From Acholeplasmatales bacterium (GTDB taxonomy: Bacteria > Bacillota_I > Bacilli_A > Acholeplasmatales > Anaeroplasmataceae), in assembly GCA_017542485.1 (NCBI GenBank), contig JAFXXC010000066.1, positions 1-64,000 on the forward strand: DNA of 64,000 nt. Reading direction: 5' to 3'. How positions within the stretch are numbered: the stretch's first letter is position 1; each line of letters starts with the position of its first letter. The translations under genes were made by a program, and so were the position numbers. The notes beneath the pieces are model-generated. The model was not told the origin of the DNA and searched no databases. It worked only from the letters and a program-made list of their open reading frames with translations. Positions 35,830 to 45,800 of this stretch are shown in pieces.

Positions 35830-36132
35830 ATGGATTTAAAATTTTTTTATGATAATTATAAATTTGAAGAATTAAATGTTAAGAAATTATATATTGAAAA
35901 TAATGAATTGCATTTGTTGTTTTCAATGGATGTTAAACTTGAATTAATAGCAAATGGATATAGACCTGAGATGGATGTAGAATATGATAATGAATTCATT
36001 TTTGAGGTTAATCATGATAATAAAAAATTTAAAAATAATGAGTTAGTTAATATTGAATATAATGGTGGATTAATATTTAAATTTAAAAATGAGGATATTA
36101 TTATTTTTAATAATAATGTTATAGTAAAATAG
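35830..36132 (+). CDS. Small unknown protein after the SGNH hydrolase
   Basis: A 100-residue acidic soluble protein rich in Asn, Asp and Glu with a beta-strand-rich pattern. No motif, membrane helix or signal peptide is visible. It starts eight bases after the esterase stop, so it is probably co-transcribed, and a terminator follows. The frame is intact and starts near a weak GGTAAG site. Confidence 0.7.
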   Translation: MDLKFFYDNYKFEELNVKKLYIENNELHLLFSMDVKLELIANGYRPEMDVEYDNEFIFEVNHDNKKFKNNELVNIEYNGGLIFKFKNEDIIIFNNNVIVK

Positions 36133-36158
36133 CGTTGGATGCATATTCAATGCTTTTT
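36131..36158 (+). terminator. Terminator of the SGNH unit
   Basis: AGCGTTGGAT pairs with ATTCAATGCT (two G-U pairs) around GCAT, followed by TTTTATTTT. Confidence 0.8.
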
Positions 36159-36192
36159 ATTTTAAATGAAAATGGTTTTATAAAAAAATTAC

Positions 36193-36221
36193 TTGTTTTA
36201 TCAAATTCATAGTAATATAAT
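36193..36221 (+). promoter_or_regulatory. Promoter of the ECF S component and coaX
   Basis: TTGTTT (36193-36198) and TATAAT (36216-36221), 17 bp apart. The leader of about 45 bases has a GGGACCC and GAGGCC stretch but no riboswitch I know. Confidence 0.7.
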
Positions 36222-36273
36222 TTATTTGCTTATGGGACCCAAAGAGGCCTAAAAAGAGAGGAGAAAAATAAAT

Positions 36274-36975
36274 ATGACAAATAGTCAAAAAATCAAAAAG
36301 CTTGTAGGACTTGCTACTCTTACAGCTTTAGTAGTTGGATTACAGTTTTTATCTAACTATGTTTCATTTGGTAGCGTTAGTATTACACTTGCTCTAATAC
36401 CAGTTGCAGTGGGAGCCATATTATATGGACCTTTAGCAGGATTATTCTTAGGAGCAGTTATGGGAGGAATTGCATTGGCGGCTCCTTCAACACTTGGTTT
36501 TTTACAATATAATGTTGGATTAACCATTTTGTTATGTTTGGTTAAAACTTCAGTTGCTGGATTAGTTTCTGGTTTATTATTTAAGTTATTTGCTAATATT
36601 GCAAAGAAACAATCTGAAACTAATAAAAAGAAGATGTTATTTGCTACAGGTATTATTGTTGCTGCATTAGTAGTACCAGTAATTAATACAGGTATATTCA
36701 TCGTTGGTGCTACAATAATTTTCAATGGTTATTCAGTTGTTTTAGAAGATGGAAGTGTTATTTATCCATTTGCAAGTTTGGGCTTAACAATTTCTGCTAT
36801 TATTACTGCTAACTTCTTAATTGAATTCTTAGTAAGTGCAATTTTATCACCAGCATTAGTTACTTTAGTGCAAGTATTAACTAGACAAAATGATTTAGGA
36901 TTCCAAAAAGAATTCCAAAATTTTATTTTTGATGATGAAGATTTAGATATAGAAACAGTTAGTGTCAATGCATAA
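36274..36975 (+). CDS. ECF transporter S component, probably for pantothenate
   Basis: A substrate-binding membrane subunit of an energy-coupling-factor vitamin transporter. Six hydrophobic helices fill the 233 residues, and the first carries a small-residue-rich face. The ATPase and T components are not here, which is normal for group II ECF systems that share one module. It lies 13 bp before coaX, which phosphorylates pantothenate, so pantothenate is the likely cargo (inference from context). GAGAGGAG precedes the ATG. Confidence 0.85.
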   Translation: MTNSQKIKKLVGLATLTALVVGLQFLSNYVSFGSVSITLALIPVAVGAILYGPLAGLFLGAVMGGIALAAPSTLGFLQYNVGLTILLCLVKTSVAGLVSGLLFKLFANIAKKQSETNKKKMLFATGIIVAALVVPVINTGIFIVGATIIFNGYSVVLEDGSVIYPFASLGLTISAIITANFLIEFLVSAILSPALVTLVQVLTRQNDLGFQKEFQNFIFDDEDLDIETVSVNA

Positions 36976-36988
36976 TTAGGGTGGATAT

Positions 36989-37741
36989 ATGATTTTATTA
37001 ATTGATGTAGGAAATTCAAATATTGTTTTTGGATTTTCTGATATGGAAAAAATTAATAAAAGTTTTAGATTTAAAACACTTACTGATAAGACTAGTGATG
37101 AATATTATATTCTTATTAAATCAATGTTAGATTTATATGATTTTAATGATGTAATTATTTCAAGTGTTGTGCCTGTTGTTACAAGTGCTCTTAAGAAGCT
37201 TTTTAAGAGTTATTACAACATCAATTCTAAAATAGTAGGTCCTGGTGTTAAAACAGGAATACAATTAAAGGTGGATGATCCTAAAACTGTAGGCGCTGAT
37301 ATGATTTGTGATTGTAGTGGCGCTATGATTTATGATAAAGAAGCCATAGTTGTTGATTTGGGTACAGCTACTAAGTATATTTACGTAAAAAATAATACAT
37401 TTTATGGATGTAGCATTGCGCCTGGTGTGTCAATAAGTATGAAGGCATTAATTAATAATGCTGCATTATTACCTAGTTTTGAGTTTTCTTCACCTAAAAA
37501 GGTAATAGCTACTAATACTATGGCATGTTTACAATCTGGTGTAATTTTAGGTAGTGCAAGTCAGGTTGATGGTATGATTGATAGAATAAAAGAAGAAATA
37601 GGTAATAATGATGTGGCTGTTTTAGCAACAGGTGGATTATCTGGTGTTATCGTTCCATTATGCAAAAACCAAATTAAAGTTAAAGAACATTTAACTTTAG
37701 AAGGGTTGCTAGAAATATATAAGAAAAATTTGGTAGCTTAG
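36989..37741 (+). CDS. coaX: Type III pantothenate kinase
   Basis: First step of coenzyme A synthesis from pantothenate. The acetate-kinase-like fold is marked by LLIDVGNSNIVFG (phosphate 1), the IVVDLGTATKYIYV strand (phosphate 2) and ISSVVPVVTSALK. The 250 residues fit CoaX. It is coupled to the upstream vitamin transporter subunit, giving uptake and trapping of pantothenate in one operon. Confidence 0.94.
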   Translation: MILLIDVGNSNIVFGFSDMEKINKSFRFKTLTDKTSDEYYILIKSMLDLYDFNDVIISSVVPVVTSALKKLFKSYYNINSKIVGPGVKTGIQLKVDDPKTVGADMICDCSGAMIYDKEAIVVDLGTATKYIYVKNNTFYGCSIAPGVSISMKALINNAALLPSFEFSSPKKVIATNTMACLQSGVILGSASQVDGMIDRIKEEIGNNDVAVLATGGLSGVIVPLCKNQIKVKEHLTLEGLLEIYKKNLVA

Positions 37742-37753
37742 GCTACCTTTTTT
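37732..37753 (+). terminator. Terminator overlapping the coaX stop
   Basis: GGTAGC pairs with GCTACC around TTAG, followed by six T. The stem contains the last coaX codons. Confidence 0.85.
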
Positions 37754-37766
37754 CAAAGGAGAAAAT

Positions 37767-38750
37767 ATGATTTGGTTATATGTATTATTAGGGGTTATAG
37801 GGTTATTTGTTTTAATATTCATAATATTATTTATATTTGTATTAAAATCATACAATAAAATGTTTAACAAAAGATTTATGCCAGATCCATTAATAACTTA
37901 TTATAAGATGGAAGAATTTAATCTTGATTGCAAGAGAATTGAAATAAATTGTAATGGTGAGTATATTAGAGGCGGAATATATACTTATGGTGATTATGAT
38001 AAAAATAAAATAATTATATTTTCACATGGTATGGGTGCTTGTAAGGATGCTTATATGCAAGAGATTGGAACATTAGCACAAAAAGGATTTATGGTGTTAG
38101 GCTATGATTATTTAGGCACTTATGAGTCTGATGGTAAAATGATGGGATTTGCAGATAGTGTAAAATCATTAGATTACGTTATTAATTATGTTAAAAATAG
38201 TGATGATTTAAAAAATAAAGAAATATATGTTATGGGTCATTCCTGGGGTGGATATGCAACAATTAACATTGTGAAATTTCATAAGGATGTTAAAGGAGTT
38301 ATTGCTTTAGCACCTTTTGTAAGTGTTAGTAGTTTATTGAGATATGGTATTAAAAGAAGAAGTGTTATTACAATATTAATGATTGAACTGATAGAATTAT
38401 TAAGATTTGGTAAATATGCAGATTGTGATGGATTGAAGTCATTAAAAGGATATAGTGGAAAAATAATGTTGTTACAATCTACTGATGATAATCAAGTAAA
38501 ATATGAAAAAGCATTAGGCTATTTAAAGAAGAATTTGAAAGATAAAGCTACATATGTAATTATGAATGATAGATTGCATAATCCTGATTATACACTTGAT
38601 AGTATTAAATATTTCAATGAATTTTTTAGTAATATATATAAGTATAAAGGTGAGGAGCTTAAGGATTACTTTAAAAAACAAAATTTTCATAAAATGGGAG
38701 AATTAGATTCTGTAGTTATTGATAAAATTGTTAATTTTATTAAAAACTAA
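37767..38750 (+). CDS. Membrane-anchored alpha/beta hydrolase
   Basis: A 327-residue protein with one N-terminal hydrophobic helix (about residues 2-27) and an alpha/beta-hydrolase domain. The oxyanion region FSHGMGA and the nucleophile elbow GHSWGGYA (GxSxG) are clear, and the late DDNQV and RLHNP segments fit the Asp and His of the triad. Substrate is unknown; YqkD/YfhR-type serine hydrolases have this layout. AAAGGAG precedes the ATG. Confidence 0.9.
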   Translation: MIWLYVLLGVIGLFVLIFIILFIFVLKSYNKMFNKRFMPDPLITYYKMEEFNLDCKRIEINCNGEYIRGGIYTYGDYDKNKIIIFSHGMGACKDAYMQEIGTLAQKGFMVLGYDYLGTYESDGKMMGFADSVKSLDYVINYVKNSDDLKNKEIYVMGHSWGGYATINIVKFHKDVKGVIALAPFVSVSSLLRYGIKRRSVITILMIELIELLRFGKYADCDGLKSLKGYSGKIMLLQSTDDNQVKYEKALGYLKKNLKDKATYVIMNDRLHNPDYTLDSIKYFNEFFSNIYKYKGEELKDYFKKQNFHKMGELDSVVIDKIVNFIKN

Positions 38751-38778
38751 GAAAGCGTATTCAAATTAGTATAATATA

Positions 38779-38787
38779 TGTTATAAT
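38779..38787 (+). promoter_or_regulatory. Extended -10 promoter of the GGDEF-GAF gene
   Basis: TGT-TATAAT lies 26 bp before the start codon. No good -35 is seen. Confidence 0.55.
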
Positions 38788-38812
38788 TAAATCGTTAAGC
38801 AGGTGATTGAAT

Positions 38813-39859
38813 ATGTATACCTATGACGATTTGTCCAAATATGAATATTTTAAAGATGTTGATATTTCCCATGTATTAGATTCGCTTACTGGTGTAATTT
38901 CTAGACCTTATATTTTAGGATTTGCCAAGGATTTAATAAAAAGAAAAATCCCATTTTCTATGTGTATAATGGATATTGATAATTTTAAATTAATCAATGA
39001 TAATTATGGACATATGTCTGGAGATATTTGTTTAAAGAATTTAGGATATAGTTTTATAAAATATGTAGGAGATACTGGTTTAGTAGGTAGATTCGGTGGA
39101 GATGAATTTGTGTTATTGTGCTTTACTGCATATGATTACGATTCGTTACATGCATATATCACTGCTTTATATGAAAAAGGAAACATTGTAAGAAAAATGT
39201 ATAAGCTTGATAATGTTTATACATTCGTTACAGGAACTATTGGATCTGCATCATATCCTAAGGATGCTAAAACATACGATGAGTTATTTACTAAGGTTGA
39301 TAAGGCATTATATAGAGGAAAAACAAAGGGTAGAAATTGTTTTATTGTATATGTTGAAGAAAAGCATAAGGATATAGATGTACATAGAAGAGAAATTACT
39401 GCATTACCAGTTTTATTTGATAATATTTTAAGTATTGCAAATAATGGTGGTGGTGTTAATAAAAAGATAAAAGAGATTGTTGATTATATTAATGAAACAT
39501 TGATGTTGACTGTATCTTTTGTTTGTATAATTGATGATAATAAAATCATATCTAGTAATAGAAGAACTCCTTTCTATTATGATAAAGAGTATGTTGATTC
39601 TATCGGTGTAATAATGGGGAAGAATAATATTTTCTATTCTAGTGATTTACAAAAGATTAAGGATGAATATAAATTTGCTGAGGAGTATTTGGAGTCAAAG
39701 AATATTCAGTCTATTGCTGCTGTTAAGATATTATTAGATGGCGAAGTGTATGGCTACTTTGTTATGGCAGAAAATAAGATTGTTAGAATATGGCAGGAAC
39801 ATGATATAGCATTAGCTATGTATGTTGAAAGAATACTTGCTTTATTAATTAAGAAATAG
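38813..39859 (+). CDS. GGDEF-GAF protein, probable diguanylate cyclase
   Basis: A soluble protein of 348 residues. The GGDEF domain (about 20-180) has an intact FGGDEF and the metal and substrate residues of IMDIDNFKLINDNYGHMSGD, so c-di-GMP synthesis is expected. No RxxD inhibitory site is seen five residues before the motif. The C-terminal half (about 200-345) looks like a GAF sensor. The catalytic domain first and sensor last is the reverse of the common order. I chose ATG 38813 after AGGTGAT. Confidence 0.9.
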   Translation: MYTYDDLSKYEYFKDVDISHVLDSLTGVISRPYILGFAKDLIKRKIPFSMCIMDIDNFKLINDNYGHMSGDICLKNLGYSFIKYVGDTGLVGRFGGDEFVLLCFTAYDYDSLHAYITALYEKGNIVRKMYKLDNVYTFVTGTIGSASYPKDAKTYDELFTKVDKALYRGKTKGRNCFIVYVEEKHKDIDVHRREITALPVLFDNILSIANNGGGVNKKIKEIVDYINETLMLTVSFVCIIDDNKIISSNRRTPFYYDKEYVDSIGVIMGKNNIFYSSDLQKIKDEYKFAEEYLESKNIQSIAAVKILLDGEVYGYFVMAENKIVRIWQEHDIALAMYVERILALLIKK

Positions 39860-39880
39860 ACCTTGAACAGGTCTATTTTT
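39854..39880 (+). terminator. Terminator of the GGDEF-GAF gene
   Basis: AAATAGACCT pairs with AGGTCTATTT around TGAAC, then T. The stem includes the stop codon. Confidence 0.88.
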
Positions 39881-39895
39881 CATGAGGGGATTTTT

Positions 39896-40531
39896 ATGAA
39901 TTTTGAGATTATTATCCAAATAGTTTTGTTAGGAATAGCACTTTCTATGGATGCTTTTGCTGTATCAGTAACTGATGGATTAACATATACAGATATAAAT
40001 AAGAAAAAGTCATTTTTTATTGCCTCAGTATTTGGAGTAATGCAGGCTTTAATGCCACTTGTAGGATTTTGGCTCGTTGAAATAATATCTATTATTGTAG
40101 GCGATGCAGGTGGAGCAAATGCTGGAAAAATAATGGGAGATGTTGTGTCTTGGGTTGCATTTGCATTACTACTTTTTATTGGTGGTAAGATGCTTATTGA
40201 GGGAATAAAGGATTTGAAGAAACCAGAAGAAGAAAAGGAAATGAAATGTTTTTCTTTCAAGGAAGTATTATATTTTGGTTTCGCTACAGCAATTGATGCA
40301 TTAGGAACAGGAGTTGCTTTACATTCTGGTTTATCCACTACTGGTACTATTTGGATACATGTATCCATTATTATGTTTATAACTTTTGTTATATCGCTAA
40401 TTGGTTTGTTTTTGGGCCATCAAATAGAAAGATTGTTAAAAGGTAAATATGAGATAACAGCTATTATTGGTGGTGCTATTTTAATAGTATTAGCTATTTG
40501 GATTATTTTGAGCCATTATTTGGGAATATAG
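39896..40531 (+). CDS. mntP: Manganese efflux pump MntP
   Basis: A six-helix membrane exporter of 211 residues that lowers intracellular Mn(II). The paired conserved aspartate motifs are visible as ALSMDAFAVSVTDG in helix 1 and ATAIDALGTGVAL in helix 4. I chose ATG 39896 after GAGGGG; an upstream reading from 39863 runs through the preceding terminator. No manganese (yybP-ykoY) riboswitch precedes it. Confidence 0.93.
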   Translation: MNFEIIIQIVLLGIALSMDAFAVSVTDGLTYTDINKKKSFFIASVFGVMQALMPLVGFWLVEIISIIVGDAGGANAGKIMGDVVSWVAFALLLFIGGKMLIEGIKDLKKPEEEKEMKCFSFKEVLYFGFATAIDALGTGVALHSGLSTTGTIWIHVSIIMFITFVISLIGLFLGHQIERLLKGKYEITAIIGGAILIVLAIWIILSHYLGI

Positions 40532-40535
40532 GTTT

Positions 40536-40564
40536 TTGACATAGAATAATATCAATGTTATAAT
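40536..40564 (+). promoter_or_regulatory. Consensus promoter of the membrane GGDEF gene
   Basis: TTGACA (40536-40541) and TATAAT (40559-40564) with 17 bp between and TGT before the hexamer. It is one of the strongest promoters in the window and starts right after mntP. Confidence 0.88.
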
Positions 40565-40597
40565 GAATAATAATATTCATCCATATGAGGTGATTCT

Positions 40598-41638
40598 ATG
40601 TCAAACCATGATAATTTAGTTGTTGATAATAGTTTTATTAAAAAAACAAGTGTTTATTCGAATACATTTTTTTTGATGTGCCATCTTGGCTATTTATTGT
40701 TTTTCTTGTTGACAAAATCTTATATTTTAGTTTTTGTTAATTGTGGTAGTATTATGGTATATTCATTATTGTATATTATTATCAAGAAGAAAATGTATGA
40801 TTTATATGCAAGTATAGCAGGAACAGAGATAACGGCTTTTATGGTCACAGGAACGATATTAACAGGGTTCCAAACTGGATTTCATTTGTGTTTAATTGGT
40901 TTATGTATTTTAGCATTTTATTCTGGTTATTTTTCAATGAAGACTGATAAAAAGATTAAGCCTTTATATTGGGGTATTGCATTTTTAACTATTTATGTTG
41001 CTTTATATTTTATATGCTTATTTGTTGAACCATATTATGAATTAAGTTTGACAGTTAAATCAATATTTTATTTGATACATACTTTTATTGTATTTACTAT
41101 TGTTATTATATTCTTGTATGTATTTATTAAATATGTAAATAAACTTGAGAATAAAATAATGAATGAATCTAGAACTGATAAACTAACACAAATTCCTAAT
41201 AGAATGGCTTTGTTGGAATATATTGATTTATTAGGGGATGAAAAAGATCATTATATATTATCGATATTTGATATTGATGATTTTAAGGTAATTAATGATA
41301 GATATGGCCATATTTGTGGTGATTATATTCTTAAGGAAATGGCTAAATTAGTTACTTCAAGTAATGGTATTGATTTTGTGGCAAGATTTGGTGGAGAAGA
41401 GTTTATTATTATTGCTAGGTTAAATAAAGAATTTCCTGAAGTAGTAAATGATATTGATAATATTAGAAAAAGTATTGATGAGTATAATTTTGAATTTAAT
41501 AATATAAAAATCCATTCCACTGTTACTATTGGTGTTTCAAAATATGAATATGGTATAAGTGTTAATGATTGGATTGAGATGGCTGATAAGAAATTATATG
41601 ATGGTAAAAAGAGTGGAAAGAATAAGACAGTAGCGTGA
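40598..41638 (+). CDS. Membrane GGDEF protein, probable diguanylate cyclase
   Basis: About six hydrophobic helices (residues 20-185) form a membrane sensor region of 7TM-like type, followed by a GGDEF domain (about 195-345) with intact FGGEEF and FDIDDFKVINDRYGH. c-di-GMP synthesis is expected. The position of the RxxD inhibitory site reads NGID, so feedback inhibition is doubtful. The product has 346 residues. GAGGTGAT precedes the ATG. Confidence 0.92.
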   Translation: MSNHDNLVVDNSFIKKTSVYSNTFFLMCHLGYLLFFLLTKSYILVFVNCGSIMVYSLLYIIIKKKMYDLYASIAGTEITAFMVTGTILTGFQTGFHLCLIGLCILAFYSGYFSMKTDKKIKPLYWGIAFLTIYVALYFICLFVEPYYELSLTVKSIFYLIHTFIVFTIVIIFLYVFIKYVNKLENKIMNESRTDKLTQIPNRMALLEYIDLLGDEKDHYILSIFDIDDFKVINDRYGHICGDYILKEMAKLVTSSNGIDFVARFGGEEFIIIARLNKEFPEVVNDIDNIRKSIDEYNFEFNNIKIHSTVTIGVSKYEYGISVNDWIEMADKKLYDGKKSGKNKTVA

Positions 41639-41660
41639 AGCAGTTTAGACTGCTTCTTTT
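41637..41660 (+). terminator. Terminator of the membrane GGDEF gene
   Basis: GAAGCAGT pairs with ACTGCTTC around TTAG, followed by TTTT. Confidence 0.88.
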
Positions 41661-41675
41661 TAAGGAGTGATTATA

Positions 41676-42662
41676 TTGTTATTAGATATTATTATTCCTC
41701 AATATAGTGAGGATGATTTGACAATTAAACCTTTATTAGATTCAATTAATAATCAAGTAAACGTAGATTTTTCTAATGTTAAAATTACGATTGTTAACGA
41801 TTGTTCTAATGTTTTATTGAGTGATGATTTTTTAAAGGGTTATGATAAATTAAATATTTCATATATTAGAAATGATTTTAATACTGGTCCTGGACTTGCA
41901 AGACAAAAGGGAATAGATAATACAAATTGTGATTTTATAATGTTTTGTGATAGTGATGATACATTATATGATGATAAAGTTTTAATGATTATAATGGATT
42001 TCATAAGTAAAAATGAGCCTGATTATTTAGTCACAAATATTATGATAGAAGGAGAAAATGGAAGAATAGTAAAAAAAGATAGAAGTACATTTCCTTGGAT
42101 GCATGGTAAGGTATATAAAAGAGAATTCTTAATCAGAAATGAAATTAGATTTCATCCTAAGGTAAGGCATTTGGAGGATTCTTATTTTACTATGTCTGTA
42201 TTAGGATGTATTGATCCTAAAAGCATTATATATTTGGATTATGTTACATATTTATGGAAAAATAATAGTCAAAGTTTAACTAGAAAAAGAAAAAAATTTA
42301 GTTATACAGTTGAGACATTTGATGATTTTTATAATTCTCCTATTTATACATATGAGTTTTTAGTTAAAAAGAATAGCTATTTAAAATTTAATTATTTAAT
42401 TAGTTCTATTTTAGCAATTTATATAGTGTTGTATTCTAATTTATTTGATTATAGTGAATTAGAAGAAAAGAAGGATTACTATATTAAAACACTTAAAGAG
42501 TATGTAAAAAGAAAGAAGAATATTTTTGTTATATATGGAAAAGAAAAAGTAGAAAAAATATATGAAATTGAATATAAGGAATTAGAAGAAAGAAATGGTG
42601 TTAATAAAGTTAGCCATGGATTAGATTACTTTTATGAAGAATTTTTAAATTTAAAATATTAA
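41676..42662 (+). CDS. GT2 family glycosyltransferase
   Basis: A GT-A enzyme of 328 residues. The start LLDIIIPQYSEDDL, the NDFNTGPGLARQKGID segment and the FCDSDDTL metal-binding motif (DxD-like) are characteristic of GT2. The acceptor is unknown. No membrane helix is clear, so it is likely a soluble or peripheral enzyme modifying surface glycans or lipids. I chose TTG 41676, eight bases after AAGGAG; GTG 41667 overlaps that site. Confidence 0.9.
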   Translation: MLLDIIIPQYSEDDLTIKPLLDSINNQVNVDFSNVKITIVNDCSNVLLSDDFLKGYDKLNISYIRNDFNTGPGLARQKGIDNTNCDFIMFCDSDDTLYDDKVLMIIMDFISKNEPDYLVTNIMIEGENGRIVKKDRSTFPWMHGKVYKREFLIRNEIRFHPKVRHLEDSYFTMSVLGCIDPKSIIYLDYVTYLWKNNSQSLTRKRKKFSYTVETFDDFYNSPIYTYEFLVKKNSYLKFNYLISSILAIYIVLYSNLFDYSELEEKKDYYIKTLKEYVKRKKNIFVIYGKEKVEKIYEIEYKELEERNGVNKVSHGLDYFYEEFLNLKY

Positions 42663-42671
42663 ATAATATTT

Positions 42672-42705
42672 AGTCATCATTTTTGTATAAATTGATGACT
42701 TTTTG
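42672..42705 (+). terminator. Terminator of the GT2 gene
   Basis: AGTCATCA (42672-42679) pairs with TGATGACT (42693-42700), followed by TTTTT. The loop is large. Confidence 0.75.
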
Positions 42706-42709
42706 TTTG

Positions 42710-42727
42710 TGATAGACTTAACTATCA
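42710..42727 (+). promoter_or_regulatory. Inverted repeat upstream of the giant gene
   Basis: TGATAG, six bases, CTATCA. The arms equal those of the TetR operator at 18808-18824, but the spacing is one base longer. It lies just upstream of the -35. Confidence 0.5.
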
Positions 42728-42734
42728 TATGCGA

Positions 42735-42763
42735 TTGAATATTGTAAAAAAATTTGATATAAT
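42735..42763 (+). promoter_or_regulatory. Promoter of the giant gene and mscS
   Basis: TTGAAT (42735-42740) and TATAAT (42758-42763), 17 bp apart, with TGA as an extended -10. Confidence 0.8.
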
Positions 42764-42802
42764 ATACAATAGATTTTTTCGAGGAAAGGGGATGTAATAT
42801 TT

Positions 42803-45800
42803 ATGGATGATGAGTTTAAAAGTTATGGTAGAGAAACTAATAAAGCTATACCTGAATTTAAACAGTTAGATGCAGTAGAATATTACGTTCCTGATGAGAA
42901 TTCAGATTCTTCAAACGAGGTTTATAATGTATCTGAAACTCAAGGAGATAACTATGGAACAAATGAAGGTTCTGATTCTAATACATTTGAAAATCAAAAT
43001 GATTTAAACAATGCAAATAGAAATAGCGCTGATGGTTCAAATTCTCCTGATATAAATATTAAGAACGAAAGTGGATTTGATACGGGTGGCGCTGAGGCTT
43101 TAGATAGTACTGGAGCTGCAGTAGCTGATGAAGCAGGAGCTGCAACAACAGTAGCTGGCGGTAGTTCGGCTGCGACAGCTTCACTAGCTGGTACTATTAC
43201 TGTGGGTGCGGCGGCAGTAGTTGGTATTGTGGCTGCGGCTGGTGGTGGAATTATGGCTCCAGCACCAAAGGTTGAATCCTATATTTTTGAGTCTGGAACT
43301 AATTATTTAAAATATGAGATTGATTTAGAGGAATTAACTGAAGGTGTTAGTTACAAAATTAGAGTATCTAATGCAACTTTTATAATGGAATATCCAGTAA
43401 CTGAGCCTGGAGTTCAAAGACAAATTGTAACAGGATTGATTCCATACAGAACTTATTCCGTTGATGTAATAAGTTCTAGTGAAGGTAGTATAATTGATAG
43501 TGTTTATTTTATTTCTGATGTTTGTACAAACCAATTACAACAGCCTAAGGCTGTAATGGAATTTACTCCATCATTTGATTATTTACTTGGTACATTTGAT
43601 GTTACATATGAAGCGTTTGTATCAGATTATTATAAAACTGGTTCTAATACATATATGCAAATATATGTTGGAGATGAATTGAAAGTCGATGACCATGAAT
43701 TAGGCAAAGATAGTTTCTTTAAGGGTGTACTTGAAGGATTAAGTGATTTATCTTATATTGAGGCAACAATATATACGACATATACTGATAAAGAAATAGT
43801 AATAGGAAAATATGGCTATAAGCCTGAATATCCTGAAGACTTTATAGCAACTGATGAAAATTATAATTCAGTATACAGTATTAAAGAACCATCAGTAACA
43901 TATTCTGATAAGGGATTTGAGTTATCTATAGATACTGGATTTGAATCAAAGGATTCAAGAGATTCATACATTATTGATATATATAAGAGCGAAGAGGCAT
44001 CAGGTACTAATTTAAATGCATTAGAACAAGAATTACTTGCTACATACGAAGGTAAGGATAGAATATTTAATGTTACTATACCAGGAGATACACCAGGTAT
44101 CGATGTATATTTTACTGGTGTTAAAACAACAGATAAAGCAAGAAAGACTTATGAATCAAAGAAGATTTATTCTTATTCTATGAGTAGTGCGAGAAAACAA
44201 GCACCAGAGCCTGTTGCGAAGGTAGTATTTGAAGATGACTTTGATACTTTAGATGATATCTATAATGAAAATTATGAAGTAAGTATAGAGGATATTTTCA
44301 AAACAGGTGGAAATTATAAGATTGTTGAACAAATAAATAATGAGATTATAAATGAGTTTGCTCTTGAATCTAATACATATAAGGGAACATTTAATTCTCT
44401 ATCAAATGGTGTAGATATTGCTGTAATTGTTTATTCTGATTACAACGATGATGAAGATCAAATTGTTATTGGTTCTGCAGAAAAGAATATTGAGCATGAT
44501 GAACCATTTAAGAATATTGAATTTAATTCATCAGATTATTCATATTATTTAGCAATGCAATACGCTAAGGAAGATGTTGAAAAAACATTTAATATTAATA
44601 TATTCCAAACAAATAAAGATGAATCAACATACGAAAACAGTTATGAATTTATTAACAATTTCGATATGGAAGGAATTATGTATTCTAGCGATGAGTCTAA
44701 AACGATTGCTGATGTTTTAAAACTTGATATTAAGGTTTCTTATAATGATAGAATTATTTATACATTAACTATTTATCCAAATGGAGAAACTGTTACATAT
44801 GGCGAATTTGATGTGGATAGTGATGGTAATGTCATTATGCCATATGAAATAACTTTACCTACAGGTGCTAATTTTATAGGTGGTTATCTATCATTTGATG
44901 GTGCAGAAGATACATATGAAATAACTGAGTTAAAGGGTAATATTACTATTACTTCATTAAGCAGTAATATAATTAAGCCTAGTATGTCATTGGAATATGA
45001 AATTGATAATGTAAGAATAACAAAACCAAGTTATTCAGATGATATCAATATAGGTGCGGAATATGAAGTATCATATTATGCATCACATTATAATAGTTAC
45101 TATTACTCAGCTAATGTTAAGTTTGATGCTAAGCTTAATGGTAAGTCTATTAATATGGATTTAAAGCCTGAGGTATTAGATGGAGATGAATTCGTTCCAA
45201 TTGAGGATAAATCACAAGATGGAATGGATAAATATAATGATTATTATGTAGTTAACACAGTAGGAATGCAAGATTCTGAAAGTGGTGAATATATAAGAAA
45301 ACTTGTATATAAAATTACAACTAAAGGCTTTGATGATACTGATTTAGAACAAAGTGTAGTAATTGATGATGGTTTTATGCAAGGAAATTTCAGTGCTGGA
45401 TATGAAGTTAGAGAAAATAATAGATATTATTATTATGTAGATTATGTTAAGACAGTAAATGATGATGGTACAGTAAATTATTATTTCGATAATAAATTAG
45501 AATCAGAATCTAGTAATTGTTACGGAAGAATTGAATATAGTTATACAGTTGATAATGTAACTAAGTATTTCTATTCTGAATATACAAATAATAAAACTAT
45601 TGCGTTGACATATTTAGAGGATAGAGATTATGAATTTAAATATGCAGTATATTTCTTAAATGATGGTATTTATTATGATGCTTATCCGCAGAATGGAACT
45701 TATGCATATACTTGTAAAGAAATTAAGAATTCAGATAGTATAAATATTTTAAATGCGACTGTAATGGAATCAGATGTTGATAGAGAATATGTTAAAGTAT

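Noticed and set aside
39860-39895. Manganese riboswitch before mntP
   Set aside because: The gap between the previous terminator and the mntP start is far too short for a yybP-ykoY element.
39880-40368. 162-codon minus-strand frame inside mntP
   Set aside because: It is a shadow of a membrane protein gene with clear MntP motifs on the plus strand.
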